From: Mytilus galloprovincialis
Taxonomy: Eukaryota; Mollusca; Bivalvia; Mytilida; Mytilidae
DNA length: 64,000 nucleotides
Reading direction: 5' to 3'
Assembly (NCBI RefSeq): GCF_965363235.1
Contig: NC_134849.1
Location: forward strand, 52,150,122-52,214,121
A model generated the notes under the pieces. It was not told the origin of the DNA and searched no databases. It saw nothing but the letters and a program-made list of their open reading frames with translations. Every line of letters starts with the position of its first letter. Positions within the stretch are counted from its first letter, which is position 1. Positions 33,859-44,071 of this stretch are shown here, in pieces. The translations under genes and the position numbers were made by a program.

Positions 33859-34965
33859 CTATTCCACGTGAAGAAGGTGGGAGGCTGCATCACCAAACTC
33901 TATTGTTGTGACTTCCTGGTTGCGTTGTCTAGACTTAAGTTCATCTAATCTGTTGTTGATTTCTACATACTTCTTTTTGGGGGCCACTCTCTTCCCACCG
34001 GCTGCATACTGGATAATGATCAGGCCGTTAAAGGCTTCCTCATGTTTCAGAAGTTTAATCAGTTGAAAGATGTTTGGATGTGGATGTGTGACATGTTCTT
34101 CATCTTGCTGTGTCATCCCTCTAGATGATCTGTTGTCATTGGTCCTTGTGTTAAGTAGTGGTTCCAAAGGTGACGGTTCTGTTCAACCCAGTAAGTTGTT
34201 ACATAGTCTGTAAAGGCTGTGTAGTTGATGTTGGTATCAATCTGATCTATGTCTGTTAGGGCATTAAACCACACATCTTCAACTCAGCAAAGGGTATAAG
34301 TGGAAGTACAGCGGCACGGCGTACTAGTTGATTGATATTGTCGTCATCCTAGTATGGAACCTGAAGACCTGTTTCTTGTGCTTTTCTCCCGATACATTGC
34401 GTGTAGTGGAAGAAACAGTATTTTGCATTGATGCAAGTAAATAGAGAGTATGCTGCATTTCGGGTGGCGACTTCATAGTCCAGGAAGGTAGTGGTAGGCT
34501 GAAGTTGTAGTTGGTGTTGGTGGCAGATATCTTTAAGTAAAGTCAGGAACCTTGTATATACTAGTTTACTCTCGGCTGGAACTAAACTGTTTTACGAGTG
34601 GATACATTGCTTCGTCAACCATTGCGTGAAAAGTGTACAGTTGGAAGAAAAGCCTCGGACAGGTGTAAAATGTACCATCACCATATACGATATCTGCAGC
34701 TGATAAGTGTGTTAGATTCTTTTGCGTACTGAAGATTAGCATACTCCCTACTGTGTTGTCGTCTGTTAGCAGGATCACCTGTGATTGTATGTATCCAAAT
34801 ACCATCTATGTTGATTTGATCAACAGTTTTTGGTAAAACTGGAAGGTTCTTCTTGCGTTTGTTGCACAGTGTGTTCTTGCAAGATGGAAAAGTTGGAATG
34901 TTCTATACAAGTTCTTGTGTGTCGTCGTTCCATTCGTCATTATTTTATATCTTTGATTATTGGTC
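33859..34965 (-). pseudogene. Decayed MULE-type transposase (DNA transposon)
   Basis: On the minus strand the pieces run in MULE transposase order. First comes SAADIVYGDGTFYTCPRLFF-QLYTFHAMVDEAMYPL (catalytic region with the DGTF-T-CP signature). Then, in another frame, FLDYEVATRNAAY and FFHYTQCIGRKAQETGLQV follow. The C-terminus has HPHPNIFQLIKLLKHEEAF ... ASHLLHVE and a stop. At least three frame changes and internal stops break it, so it is inactive. No terminal inverted repeats were identified. Confidence 0.75.
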
Positions 34966-34979
34966 CAAGTAATTATATT

Positions 34980-35640
34980 TTTAGAATATACTTTAATTGC
35001 ACATCTTAAGATTATACTTGGTTATAATATTATTTATATCATGATTTATTAGTACAGCAGACAATTTTTTAAGGTAACAAATTCACAAATTTAAAAATGA
35101 ATATAACTCCAATCTATTTATCAGATTTTAAATTTTTTTAAGTATTTCTTTGATGAAAAAAGAAACATATTACAAATAAACAAGGTATTATACCTAAACA
35201 GTGTACCAAATATGTTATGCTTTGGAAAAAATACAGGTAAATCTTAGGTGAAATTCTAATTAACCTTGATTGTTATAGAACAAATTATTTATCAAAACAT
35301 CTATTGTTATTTGCAAGTGGGAATAGAAGGAATAGCATTTTTAAAAAGTGGGAATAAGAGGAAACTCCGTATATTATCACACCTTACTATCATATAATAT
35401 ACTAAATGACTTTCTAGGTTAGATTTTACAATTAAGGCTAAGTGTCAAATTGGAACTGGCGTCATTTTGACTCAATCACTACAAACAAATAATTATCACA
35501 CCAAAAGTCAGAAAGTCTACAACCAAACAAGGAAGCCGTGTACCCTACTTTGCGTCATCATGCCTTCTGTACTATTCAAACGTTATACCAAGTGCTGTTA
35601 GGTTGTCTTTTGCTGCCATGTTTTTCTTGCTATCGGACTC
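34980..35640. other. AT-rich intergenic DNA upstream of the 379-codon gene
   Basis: No exon was found. CACACTTCCGGTTTTATT at about 35650 holds an ETS-type CTTCCGG core that could be part of the downstream gene's promoter. Confidence 0.3.
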
Positions 35641-35766
35641 ATGTTGATCACACTTCCGGTTTTATTATCACTTAGATATCATAATAACTGTACCATTGTC
35701 ACGATATGCATCAGTTTCAAGCATTCACTAGTATTAAAAGGATACAAACGGAAATGAATTTAAAAG

Positions 35767-35893
35767 GTAGGTTGCTATTGCATTCAATATATCTTTAAGT
35801 AGAAGAGTTTTTGTTATAACTATTTAACATTTAGGTTTTATTTATTGCAATTATACTTTAAAAAAGTAAAATGTGTCGATTTGTTTACTTCAG
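35767..35893 (+). other. Putative 5'-UTR intron of the 379-codon gene
   Basis: Donor AAAAG|GTAGGT and acceptor TTGTTTACTTCAG|G enclose 127 AT-rich bases just upstream of the main frame. Splicing would join an exon ending at 35766 to the exon starting at 35894. A transcript would confirm it. Confidence 0.35.
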
Positions 35894-35911
35894 GTACCAT
35901 GATACCACATT

Positions 35912-36091
35912 ATGAAATCATCTGAGTGCTTTGCCTTGTTTTTGGACCAAAACCTCTGGAATTTTGACAACAACAACTCTGTTTCGCATTTCGAAGGAAG
36001 TTTATATTTACTGAACAGTTCAAAAGACAATGTTAAAATACACCCTAGCGGGCGAGGACGGAACATTTTCGCCTTCACATCGACAGGATAA
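35912..36091 (+). CDS. 59-codon upstream frame overlapping the 379-codon frame
   Basis: Starts ATG at 35912 (MKSSECFALFLDQNLWNFDN), continues through GSLYLLNSSKDNVKIHPSGR and stops at 36089-36091, overlapping the first 62 bases of the main frame in a different phase. The composition is as protein-like as the main frame. It could be a regulatory uORF, part of an alternative product, or coding sequence of which the main frame is the shadow. The sequence alone does not decide. Confidence 0.35.
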   Translation: MKSSECFALFLDQNLWNFDNNNSVSHFEGSLYLLNSSKDNVKIHPSGRGRNIFAFTSTG

Positions 36092-37169
36092 AACTGACTC
36101 ATTCATGAAGGAGGCACTAGAAAGTCATAATCCGAAAGGAAAGACCAAATTATTGATGAAAAAACGTGCAAGACAGAAAAGACATGAATATTCACTTTTC
36201 CCGCCAATTGCTCAATCGCAGATGCGAAAAGACACTCAGACAAGCTTCAACACCCACCACGATGATAACAACGATGTGGGCTTTGTTAATGGACAAACCA
36301 TCAGCCGTCTTAATGACGTCACGACGCCTTATGTTTTGCACAGTAATTATAGCCATAAGGTTGAAAACATATCACCTGTGCCAAATATTAATGCTGCTAA
36401 AGAGTTAACTCGTATTTCTCAACTGTCAAACGGCAATATTGTAGAAGTGCAAAGGATAACGAAGGACAATTCATTTTTGTCCGAAAATAAACATGCAACT
36501 TCACCTTATATTGAGAGAACGGACAGGAAAGCAAAAACCGACAGACGACAAAATAGTAGAAATAAAAATTTAAATCTTCAACAAAGTTACGAAAGTGATA
36601 GAAATCCTAACCTTTTACTAAATACTAATAAAATTGGATTAGTAGAGCGACTCGACAGGAATAGATATAGAGAAATTAAAAAACCGAAAGGAGATGAAAA
36701 TTTTTCCATTCGGAAGAAAATTGAACAGTTTCGGAAGTGGCATGAACAAGAAATGATCAATCATAAGATTGAGAAACTTCACAAGGAGATCGATGATCAG
36801 TATGACGCGGATAAGAAAAAAGCAAACAAACCGCTTATTAATGTTGATGAACTGCCTACGGTATTTAGTCCGAAACATAGTAGTACACATGGTAAAAAAC
36901 CGAGCTTAGAAGAAAAGGGACGTAATAAAAGTTTGCATGAGGATATGATTCAGGATGACTCTGGCAGAACGGAAATAGAAAGATCTCCATCCGAACAAAC
37001 ATGGCGGACATGGCGGGATGTGAACGATTCATATGCATATACGGATGTGAAAAAATATATTCGGGACAATGAACTTATGGGAAATGAGAAAGAGGATTGG
37101 ATTAAAAAATGGGTTATAGAAGTTAATTCGGCGATGGAGTCAGATTCTATAGAAGGGAGTGTTACATAG
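36030..37169 (+). CDS. Polar, probably disordered 379-aa protein, family unknown
   Basis: The longest frame in the window, uninterrupted and in a single exon. The ATG at 36030 has A at -3 and an in-frame stop 18 bases upstream, which fixes the start unless an alternative 5' exon exists. The protein is rich in K, N, R, D, S and E. Residues 35-52 are strongly basic (KGKTKLLMKKRARQKRH), a possible nuclear signal. Residues 225-262 (FSIRKKIEQFRKWHEQEM...) should form a charged helix or coiled coil. The C-terminal 45 residues (SYAYTDVKKYIRDNELM ... DWIKKWVIEVNSAM) look ordered. There is no signal peptide or membrane segment. No family was recognised and no AATAAA was found in the 230 bases after the stop. 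A family C repeat begins 235 bases downstream. Confidence 0.65.
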   Translation: MLKYTLAGEDGTFSPSHRQDKTDSFMKEALESHNPKGKTKLLMKKRARQKRHEYSLFPPIAQSQMRKDTQTSFNTHHDDNNDVGFVNGQTISRLNDVTTPYVLHSNYSHKVENISPVPNINAAKELTRISQLSNGNIVEVQRITKDNSFLSENKHATSPYIERTDRKAKTDRRQNSRNKNLNLQQSYESDRNPNLLLNTNKIGLVERLDRNRYREIKKPKGDENFSIRKKIEQFRKWHEQEMINHKIEKLHKEIDDQYDADKKKANKPLINVDELPTVFSPKHSSTHGKKPSLEEKGRNKSLHEDMIQDDSGRTEIERSPSEQTWRTWRDVNDSYAYTDVKKYIRDNELMGNEKEDWIKKWVIEVNSAMESDSIEGSVT

Positions 37170-37404
37170 TAGATATTATTTCAATTTAATGAATTGAAGC
37201 AATCTGTGATATACGATTTTTAAGCAATTTTCACATAATCATCAAATCATCTTGCCATGACAATTTCTTTTGTCATTTCTTGTTTTTATATCAAATTGTG
37301 CAAATGGAAGTATTTCATAATTTATTTGTTTAAAAATGGATTTCAAATCTTTAATGATCTCTTATTAATGGAAGTCCAAAGGATAAAAGAAAACAGAAAA
37401 AAAT

Positions 37405-37690
37405 TTAGAATGGAAATGAGGCATGTATCAAAGAGACAACAATCCGACCAAAGAGCAGACAACAGCCGTAGGCCATGCAGTAATGGGTCTTTTTACACAG
37501 CGAGAAAATCTCGCACCCTGAGGCGGGCCTCAACTGGCCCCTCAACAAACTATGTACTAGTTAAAAAGAACCACCAAACTCCAAAATATATAAAAACACT
37601 AAAATTAAGAAACATTCAAGAATAACAAAGGACTGTGGCTCCTGACTTTGGACAGGCGCAAAAATGCGGCGGTATTAAACGTGTTACTGG
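37405..37690 (+). repeat. Repeat family C, long copy
   Basis: AGAATGGAAATGAGGCATGT ... GAGACAACAATCCGACC ... AGCCGTAGGCCATGCAG ... GGCTCCTGACTTTGGACAGG. A plus-strand open frame across it is repeat-borne. Confidence 0.7.
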
Positions 37691-37699
37691 AATTTCAGC

Positions 37700-39550
37700 C
37701 CCCTTATACATCTAGCCAATGTTCGAGACGGAATAGGTGTTCACTCAAAGATTTTTTTAATCACAAGAAATAAGTTAACAAAACAATTGAAGGCTAACAA
37801 ATAATTAAAATACAAGATAAATAGACAAAAAACATACAAATGTAGTATAAGTATATCAAAACACAAAAAGTTAGAACTCCTTCAAAAAGTGACCATAAAC
37901 AGAACCCGAAAACCGGATGGTAATCGATCACAAAGACCAATTAATGATGCATGCTGACATATCTATTCATTTGAGCATGTGTCAAGTCCGATTTTCAACT
38001 CTTTTAGGGGTCTCTGTTTTTCTAGTTTATACTAAGATTTGAGTTAAATGTGAAAGTCAGTAGATAAACTCATCGTTTATACCAGGATTTAAACCGTGTA
38101 TACCAGACGCATGTTTCGTCTATAAAACACTCATCAGCAAGGCTCGGATAAAACAAGTAAAACCAGCTTACGAAGTTGTAGAGTGATGTTCGTATTTCTT
38201 GTTTTGCCACTACTCTTTTGGTAATAATATATTTGTAGTAAACCGTCTGCCCGTAGATAAGTTTTACGACCCCTTTGGCTTGTATACAAGTATACCACTT
38301 CTCAATGTTTTATTTAATCTGTATTGCACAGATGTAGCGACATACACTTGTTGCAATATTTGAGTATTTAGTGAGACTATGAGATGAACAACAGCTATAC
38401 AATCGTTCTTCCTTTGTTTAAAGTTTAACCAGTGTATATAGGGATTGTTTTGTTGTGAATTGACACAGCGTGGTGTTACTAAGTGTTGTTTTTCTTTCAA
38501 CTACATGTTATTCTTACATGCAACAATCTTAACCACAAGATTGAGAGAAAAATGACAACATAATGAACAAATTGACGACCAGACAAATACATATCTGTTT
38601 ATGAAATGCTTAATAGGAAACTAGAGTTTATGTAACACGAGCCCTATAGAAAAAACAAAACAAAACAAAAAACGAGGAGATGAAGTTATGGTTGTCATAG
38701 AGAGTACAAAAATCGTGCCTAAAACATTTTATGAACACGAACTTTCTTAAAGTCAAGTTGTGCAGATTATAACTCTTCATTCTCTAGGTCAGACCAAATA
38801 TTTTTATAAACTGAACAAGAAAAAAGATATATATCTTTAGGTTTATTTATAACGTTCGGCTATATTTAGTTTATGAAATTATTAAGTGCAAAATTATAAA
38901 CATAATTATATTTCATTTTCAAATATCAGCACAATGCACTTAAACAAAACAACTGTCGTGTAAGGACTATCATGTAACGTTATAATTTAAGTTATTACCA
39001 CAAAGCTTGTTAAAAAATAAATTTTACAAATTGATCTATTTATGAAAGTCTAGCGGAACAAATCTTTAAAAAATCTTTTTCTTTTTTGCAAATAAACAAA
39101 AGTAATCTATCTTTCTAAAAGTATGGATTAATAATTTAGAACAAAACAATATACATTATAACTCATTAGAGAATTGATCACTATAGGCTTATAAACATTG
39201 GTACCATTCTTGTGTTTCAAATTCAATGTTATTACTTACTGGAAGAATGAATTTAAAAGAACAAATATATATAATGGACCCGTCGATTCTCTTTTCATTC
39301 GATTGAATATTTGAATTTACATTTACAAAAACACTTTACAGTCGAAAGAAGAATATAAAAGAATGGAATGGTACAGTTGTCAAAGAAATTTACATTGATG
39401 CCCCTAATATGATATATTGTTTGTTAATTAACAGCTATTGTCTTTGGTTTGTATATATAAATAGACACGCCTTGATAAGATGTTGGAGGTATGCATGAAT
39501 GAAAAAGGCAACACTAAACACAATAACTAAATGTTTTGTCACCAAGGAAC
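37700..39550. other. Repeat-rich non-coding DNA
   Basis: A common bivalve motif lies at 38095-38150 (CCAGACGCATGTTTCGTCTA, TCATCAGCAAGGCTCGG). A minus-strand open frame at 38264-38500 has no real start and seems repeat-derived. Upstream exons for the gene at 39759 were sought here without success. Confidence 0.35.
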
Positions 39551-39559
39551 CAATTGGGT

Positions 39560-39650
39560 CAATGTGAAAAATTCCTCAAGAGACCAAAATGACACAGAAA
39601 TTAACAACTATAGGTAACCGTCCGGCCTTCAAGAAGTACATTCAGTCTCA
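39560..39650 (+). repeat. Repeat family A, internal fragment
   Basis: AGAGACCAAAATGACACAGA-AATTAACAACTATAGG and CGTCCGGCCTTCAA match family A. Confidence 0.55.
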
Positions 39651-39758
39651 TACACAATTTGACACAGGGTTTCATTGCAGAATTTAGTCTTGCTTTAAAT
39701 TATGAATTAGCGAATTCACTAATCAGCTAATTCGTGTCCATCCCACTGAATATATCAG

Positions 39759-39937
39759 ACGTGTTATTGAAACAGTTTGAATGTAACTTTGGTCAACACA
39801 AAATACTCAAGGACGATTCACAAAACGTGTTAGCTTGGTGTGAAATATTATCGAATTCCCCAGCTGGAATCGAGCTTCTGCAAAATGTCTCTTCTTGTGT
39901 GATAACATTTCGTGATGGTTTTAACCGATTTATGAAT
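39759..39937 (+). CDS. Penultimate exon of an unidentified host gene
   Basis: After the acceptor (CTGAATATATCAG) two bases complete a split codon, and 59 codons follow, including VLLKQFECNFGQHKILKDDS, QNVLAWCEILSNSPAGIELL and QNVSSCVITFRDGFNRFMN. They end exactly at a codon boundary on the donor GTATGATG. The exon joins in phase with 40148-40312 across a 210-base intron, giving a 113-residue C-terminus that is helical, mixed-charge and clearly protein-like. I do not recognise the family. No 5' exons were found in the 2.5 kb upstream. The 379-codon frame on the same strand ends 2.6 kb earlier and is probably another gene. Confidence 0.5.
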
Positions 39938-40147
39938 GTATGATGTATCATTGCTGTAATACATAATTTAATACATGCTGTAAAACATATGAAAATTTGA
40001 CATTCATCGACATCTTAGATATCGAAACGTGCGTATATCGAACGAACTGAGAATTACACATTGTATATCTTTCAATAAGAACTTGTGTACTGGGTTATTG
40101 ACATATCGTCAGATTTCAAATATCTTATCACAATTGTGCTCTTTCAG

Positions 40148-40312
40148 TATAAATTGGATGGACATTACAAAAGAGTCCTTCTCAAACAGGGTACTGGAAA
40201 ATTACTCGAGATGTTTCCTATCGAGCGAGATTTATGTCTTAAAATAATCCATGAAAATCGTATGATAAATAAAAAATATCCGAAAGAGAGGATTCAACGT
40301 GTACATTTGTAA
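40148..40312 (+). CDS. Terminal exon of the same unidentified host gene
   Basis: A textbook acceptor (TTGTGCTCTTTCAG) opens 54 codons in phase 0: YKLDGHYKRVLLKQGTGKLL, then EMFPIERDLCLKIIHENRMI and a basic tail NKKYPKERIQRVHL before TAA. Entry phase equals the exit phase of 39759-39937. No clear AATAAA follows, because a TIR element begins only 42 bases after the stop. That element may have displaced or now supply the 3' UTR. Confidence 0.5.
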   Translation, partial: YKLDGHYKRVLLKQGTGKLLEMFPIERDLCLKIIHENRMINKKYPKERIQRVHL

Positions 40313-40353
40313 AGACCGAACATAACAAATATTCACTCTCAGATAATTTATTT

Positions 40354-41276
40354 AGCCCTGGTCACAACGAACCTACGATACATCTACATGTATGCAGCGC
40401 CACGACATGAAATTTAGTTAAATCGCGGGTCATCTGTGATCGTCGTACGACAGTCTCACGACAGTCGCTCGATATTTTGAGCATCGTGGCGCTGTCTTGT
40501 GTCGTGGGAACAAAATTGGACATGCACATTTTTTGCTCCACGTTTTTTTTTTGTCGTGCCATTGTCTTGTGACTGTCGTAAGAGTGTCTTACCACAGTCG
40601 TGCAACTGTCGTGCGATAAACACATTGTCGTGGGTACCAACATAAACCATTTTAATAAAACAATCGTACAACTGTCGCACGACTGTCGTACGACAAACTA
40701 ACGACTGTTGCAAGACACTCGTGATACAGTCGCACGATTGTTTCACTAATATCAAATTTCATACGATGCTCGCACAACATTGACTGTCTATCGTACCTGG
40801 TTTAAATTTGATGAACAATTATAATGTATACTAATACGAAAAAGTCGTTTACTTGGAACGATTTTATAATGACACTGAACAATACTAAAAGCAAATAGCA
40901 AATGTCACTCAATAAATCATCGGGCCTTCTTTATATACTAGTAGTTCGGAGTCAAACACGCAAGTGACCCACGACTGTTGTGCGACTGTGACACGACAGT
41001 GACACGACAGTGACACAACATTAACACGCGCATCCCATGACATGAAAACCTGAAAAAAGCCCCAAACAACACACGATTGTCGTACGACTGTCGCACAACC
41101 GACTTACGACAAACCCACGACAGTACAATTAAAATTCTTCTTTCGTTATGCCGTGAACCACTCGTGGACATGTCGTAGCTCATGTGAACACTTGAAACAT
41201 TTTTTTGAAATTTTGCACAACATTTTTTATAGATCTTCTACGACAAAAAGTCGTACCAACTGTTGAGACCGGGGCT
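40354..41276. mobile_element. 923-bp TIR element packed with GTCGTACGAC motifs
   Basis: The left end AGCCCTGGTCACAAC and the right end, inverted, AGCCCCGGTCTCAAC pair. Next to them are CGAACCTACGA and TCGTACCAACTG. The interior carries dozens of copies of ACTGTCGTACGAC, CAGTCGCACGA and TCGTGCGAC in both orientations, so any part can fold on another. A central 100-base AT-rich block separates two motif-rich halves. No transposase frame is present, and minus-strand open frames here (RQSYDC-type repeats) reflect the motif. The element is non-autonomous. Confidence 0.75.
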
Positions 41277-41419
41277 TATATAAGCAATTGTTCTAGAAAT
41301 AATTGAATCAGTTAAAAGTATATTTCGATTAGAAAAAAATACGTTACTTTAAACGAAAATTTTAATCAGATAGGCAACAATTCAATGAATACAAATTAAA
41401 AGTTTTCACAATTTAAAAA

Positions 41420-41805
41420 CGAAGATGTGGTATGCTTGCCAATGAGACAACTAGCCAAAAAAGACCAAATGACATATTAATGAACAGATATAGGTCACTG
41501 TGTGTCCTTCAACAATGCACAAAGACTATACAGCATAGTCAGCTACAAAAACCCCGTATTTAAATATAAAACAATTCAAAAGAGAAAACTAACGGCATAT
41601 TTAATGAACAAAAAAAAACAAAAAAAAAACAAAACGAAAAACAAATGTGTAACACAGCGACAAAGGACAACTACCGAACTACAGGCTCCAAACTTGAAAC
41701 AAATACATACACAATGTGACGGAGTTAAACATATTAGCGGGATCCAAACTTTCTCCCTAACATGGGACAGTGGTGTAACAGTACAACATAAAAACGAACT
41801 ATAAT
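41420..41805 (+). repeat. Repeat family A, long copy
   Basis: GAAGATGTGGTATGCTTGCC-AATGAGACAACTAGCC, then CTATACAGCATAGTCAGCTA and TTTCTCCCTAACATGGGAC. Poly(A)-rich insertions occur near 41610. Confidence 0.75.
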
Positions 41806-41809
41806 CAAA

Positions 41810-43165
41810 GTACTGAAGTACTTAACATCTGATGACTGCAAGTTCTTGTAGATGGTACAACCAGCAGTTGTTTCAGAAAATCATCACATCTCTCTACCTG
41901 AAAGTGAGGTTAATGTACAGATTTATTTTGTTTCTGGGACAAGTTCGTGTGTGGATGATAAATTAATGACAGGGAATTCATCCTCACCGTAATGACTTTT
42001 ATATTGTAGTGATACAAATAAGTATACTACTCTGGTGTATTGTTATAAATTATATTAAATACTTGTATTGTTACATGTATATATAATTTTCATGCATTTG
42101 TGTATCATTCTATTCTACTATATTAATAATAGTGCAGTGCAAGTGCATGGTGGATACGTCACTCTTCCGTAATAATTCGATTTTTCTAATAGTAAGAATG
42201 GATTTGAGTAGGCATTCATATTTTCACGCAAAATACATGCGGAGTTATCGTTTCTTGAGATTGCAAAGTTTAATGTTCTTGAGATATTCATCCGCATGCG
42301 TGTGTATAAATAATTGATGATTTTTTACTTATATGTATATACATATAACAAAACATTGTAATATTATTATTTTATCTTCTTTAAAAAGTATTTGATGAGT
42401 AGTTATTGAAGTCTAAAATGAATTTATAACAAGCGATAAGAAATGGTAGTTTGCACTTGATGATGTCTACATATTCATCATGTTTATAGATCGGTTAAAA
42501 ACCCAAAACGAATATATATTACGTAATGGAAATCTAGGCGATACCAATTCACCAGAATGCCCTTACGGTCATCTGCTGTTAAAATCAGTTAAAAAATGTC
42601 AGATGGATTAAAAAAATGCATACAACAAAAGAAAAGAGTGGTCGTGACCGTGTACTTGTACATCCCACAACAAAAAATCATACATGTATCACCTGCGTAT
42701 GCATATGTTTTTTTCAATGTCCGAATCGGTTTGCTTCCAAAAATTGAACAGTTTGTGAAATCTAGATGTCACTTCAAACACTTATATCGAACAAACTGAG
42801 AAATGAGTCTCCAAACTTGTTAACTTGTTGAGACTAGCACAAACTATATCATTAGAAAATTGTCTATACATGATAACATTAACGGAACAAATATTTCTGC
42901 ACTAGATGCGCATTTCAACAACACATTTCTCTTCATTGGTACTCAGGGTCAACATATTTGAAAATGAAAATCAGTTAAAAAAGTGGTTACTTAATATTTA
43001 TTTACAGACAGTTTTTTTAATGCCTATTTTTGAGTCATTTTAGTTGCTTCACTTTGCTGGCATTTTGTGGATCAACGTGAACTTATTCCGCCATACACAA
43101 ATATATCTACGCCATTTTTGATATGCCTATGTGTACTAATATAAAATCTTGTTGTTCATTTTGTT
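41810..43165. other. Unannotated DNA
   Basis: The 67-codon frame at 42596-42799 includes a block (GTGTACTTGTACATCCCACA-ACAAAAA) repeated near 46575, so it is probably repeat-borne. The block at 42895-42955 (GCACTAGATGCGCATTTC) resembles another common mussel repeat. No gene is supported. Confidence 0.35.
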
Positions 43166-43168
43166 TCT

Positions 43169-43280
43169 GGGATGAAGATATGGTATGATTGCCAATGAGA
43201 CAACTCCACACAAGAGACCAAACGACACAGAAATTAACTATAGGTCACCACAAGGCCTCCAAAACAGTATAAAGCAATAC
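43169..43280 (+). repeat. Repeat family A, 5' part
   Basis: GATGAAGATATGGTATGATT-GCCAATGAGACAACTCC then GGTCACCACAAGGCCTCC. Confidence 0.7.
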
Positions 43281-43349
43281 GAAATGCATGTACCAATGGT
43301 TAATTGCTGAACAAGATGTGTATTATAAATCTTCTTTTTTTATATAAAA

Positions 43350-43618
43350 TTGAGAATGAAAATGGGGAATGTCAAATACGAAAAGACAACAAGCCGACCA
43401 TAGAGCAGACAACAGCCGAAGGCCACCAATGAGTCTTCAATGCAGCCAGAAACTTCAACACCCGGGGGCGTCCTTCAGCTGACCCCTTAACAAATATGTA
43501 TACTAGTTCAGTGATAATGGATGTCATACTCCGAATTATACACAAGAAACTAAAATTAATAATTTGACTGACAAATTACAGCTTAAGGCCAGAGGCTCCT
43601 GACTTGGGACAGGCGCAA
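43350..43618 (+). repeat. Repeat family C, long copy
   Basis: TTGAGAATGAAAATGGGGAA ... CAGCCGAAGGCCACCAATG ... GGGGGCGTCCTTCAGCTGAC ... AGAGGCTCCTGACTTGGGAC. A protein-like segment of unknown origin (43625-43790) follows. Confidence 0.75.
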
Positions 43619-44071
43619 AAAAAATATACATAGACACTTCCAATATCTTATTGCTATTGACAGAACATCTAGTGCCTGTTGTCTGGGCTGCGACAAACTC
43701 CGAAACAGTGGTGACATCTGGTGGGAAGTATGACCCGAACAATAACGCTGTATGGAGTTTGGGGCTGCGGATGACGATGTCTTAAGAATCAAAGATATTT
43801 CGACAGGTTACCTTCTCTGTGGTAGGATATCGTGGTACTCGTTCAAGCAAGAGCAACTTAAATAAGTAAATTCAAGATTGTAATCGGTACAATAAAGATT
43901 GCTTTCTATACATGACTAAATCTTGTATTTATCTATGAAATCACATGAAGTATTAGTTTTAATAAATAAACAATAGTATATTATAAGATTTCAACAAATA
44001 ACAAAATAAATATAACAAATATAGCACTAAAATATTACTGATCAACAGTTAGAAAATGACACAGTACTATG

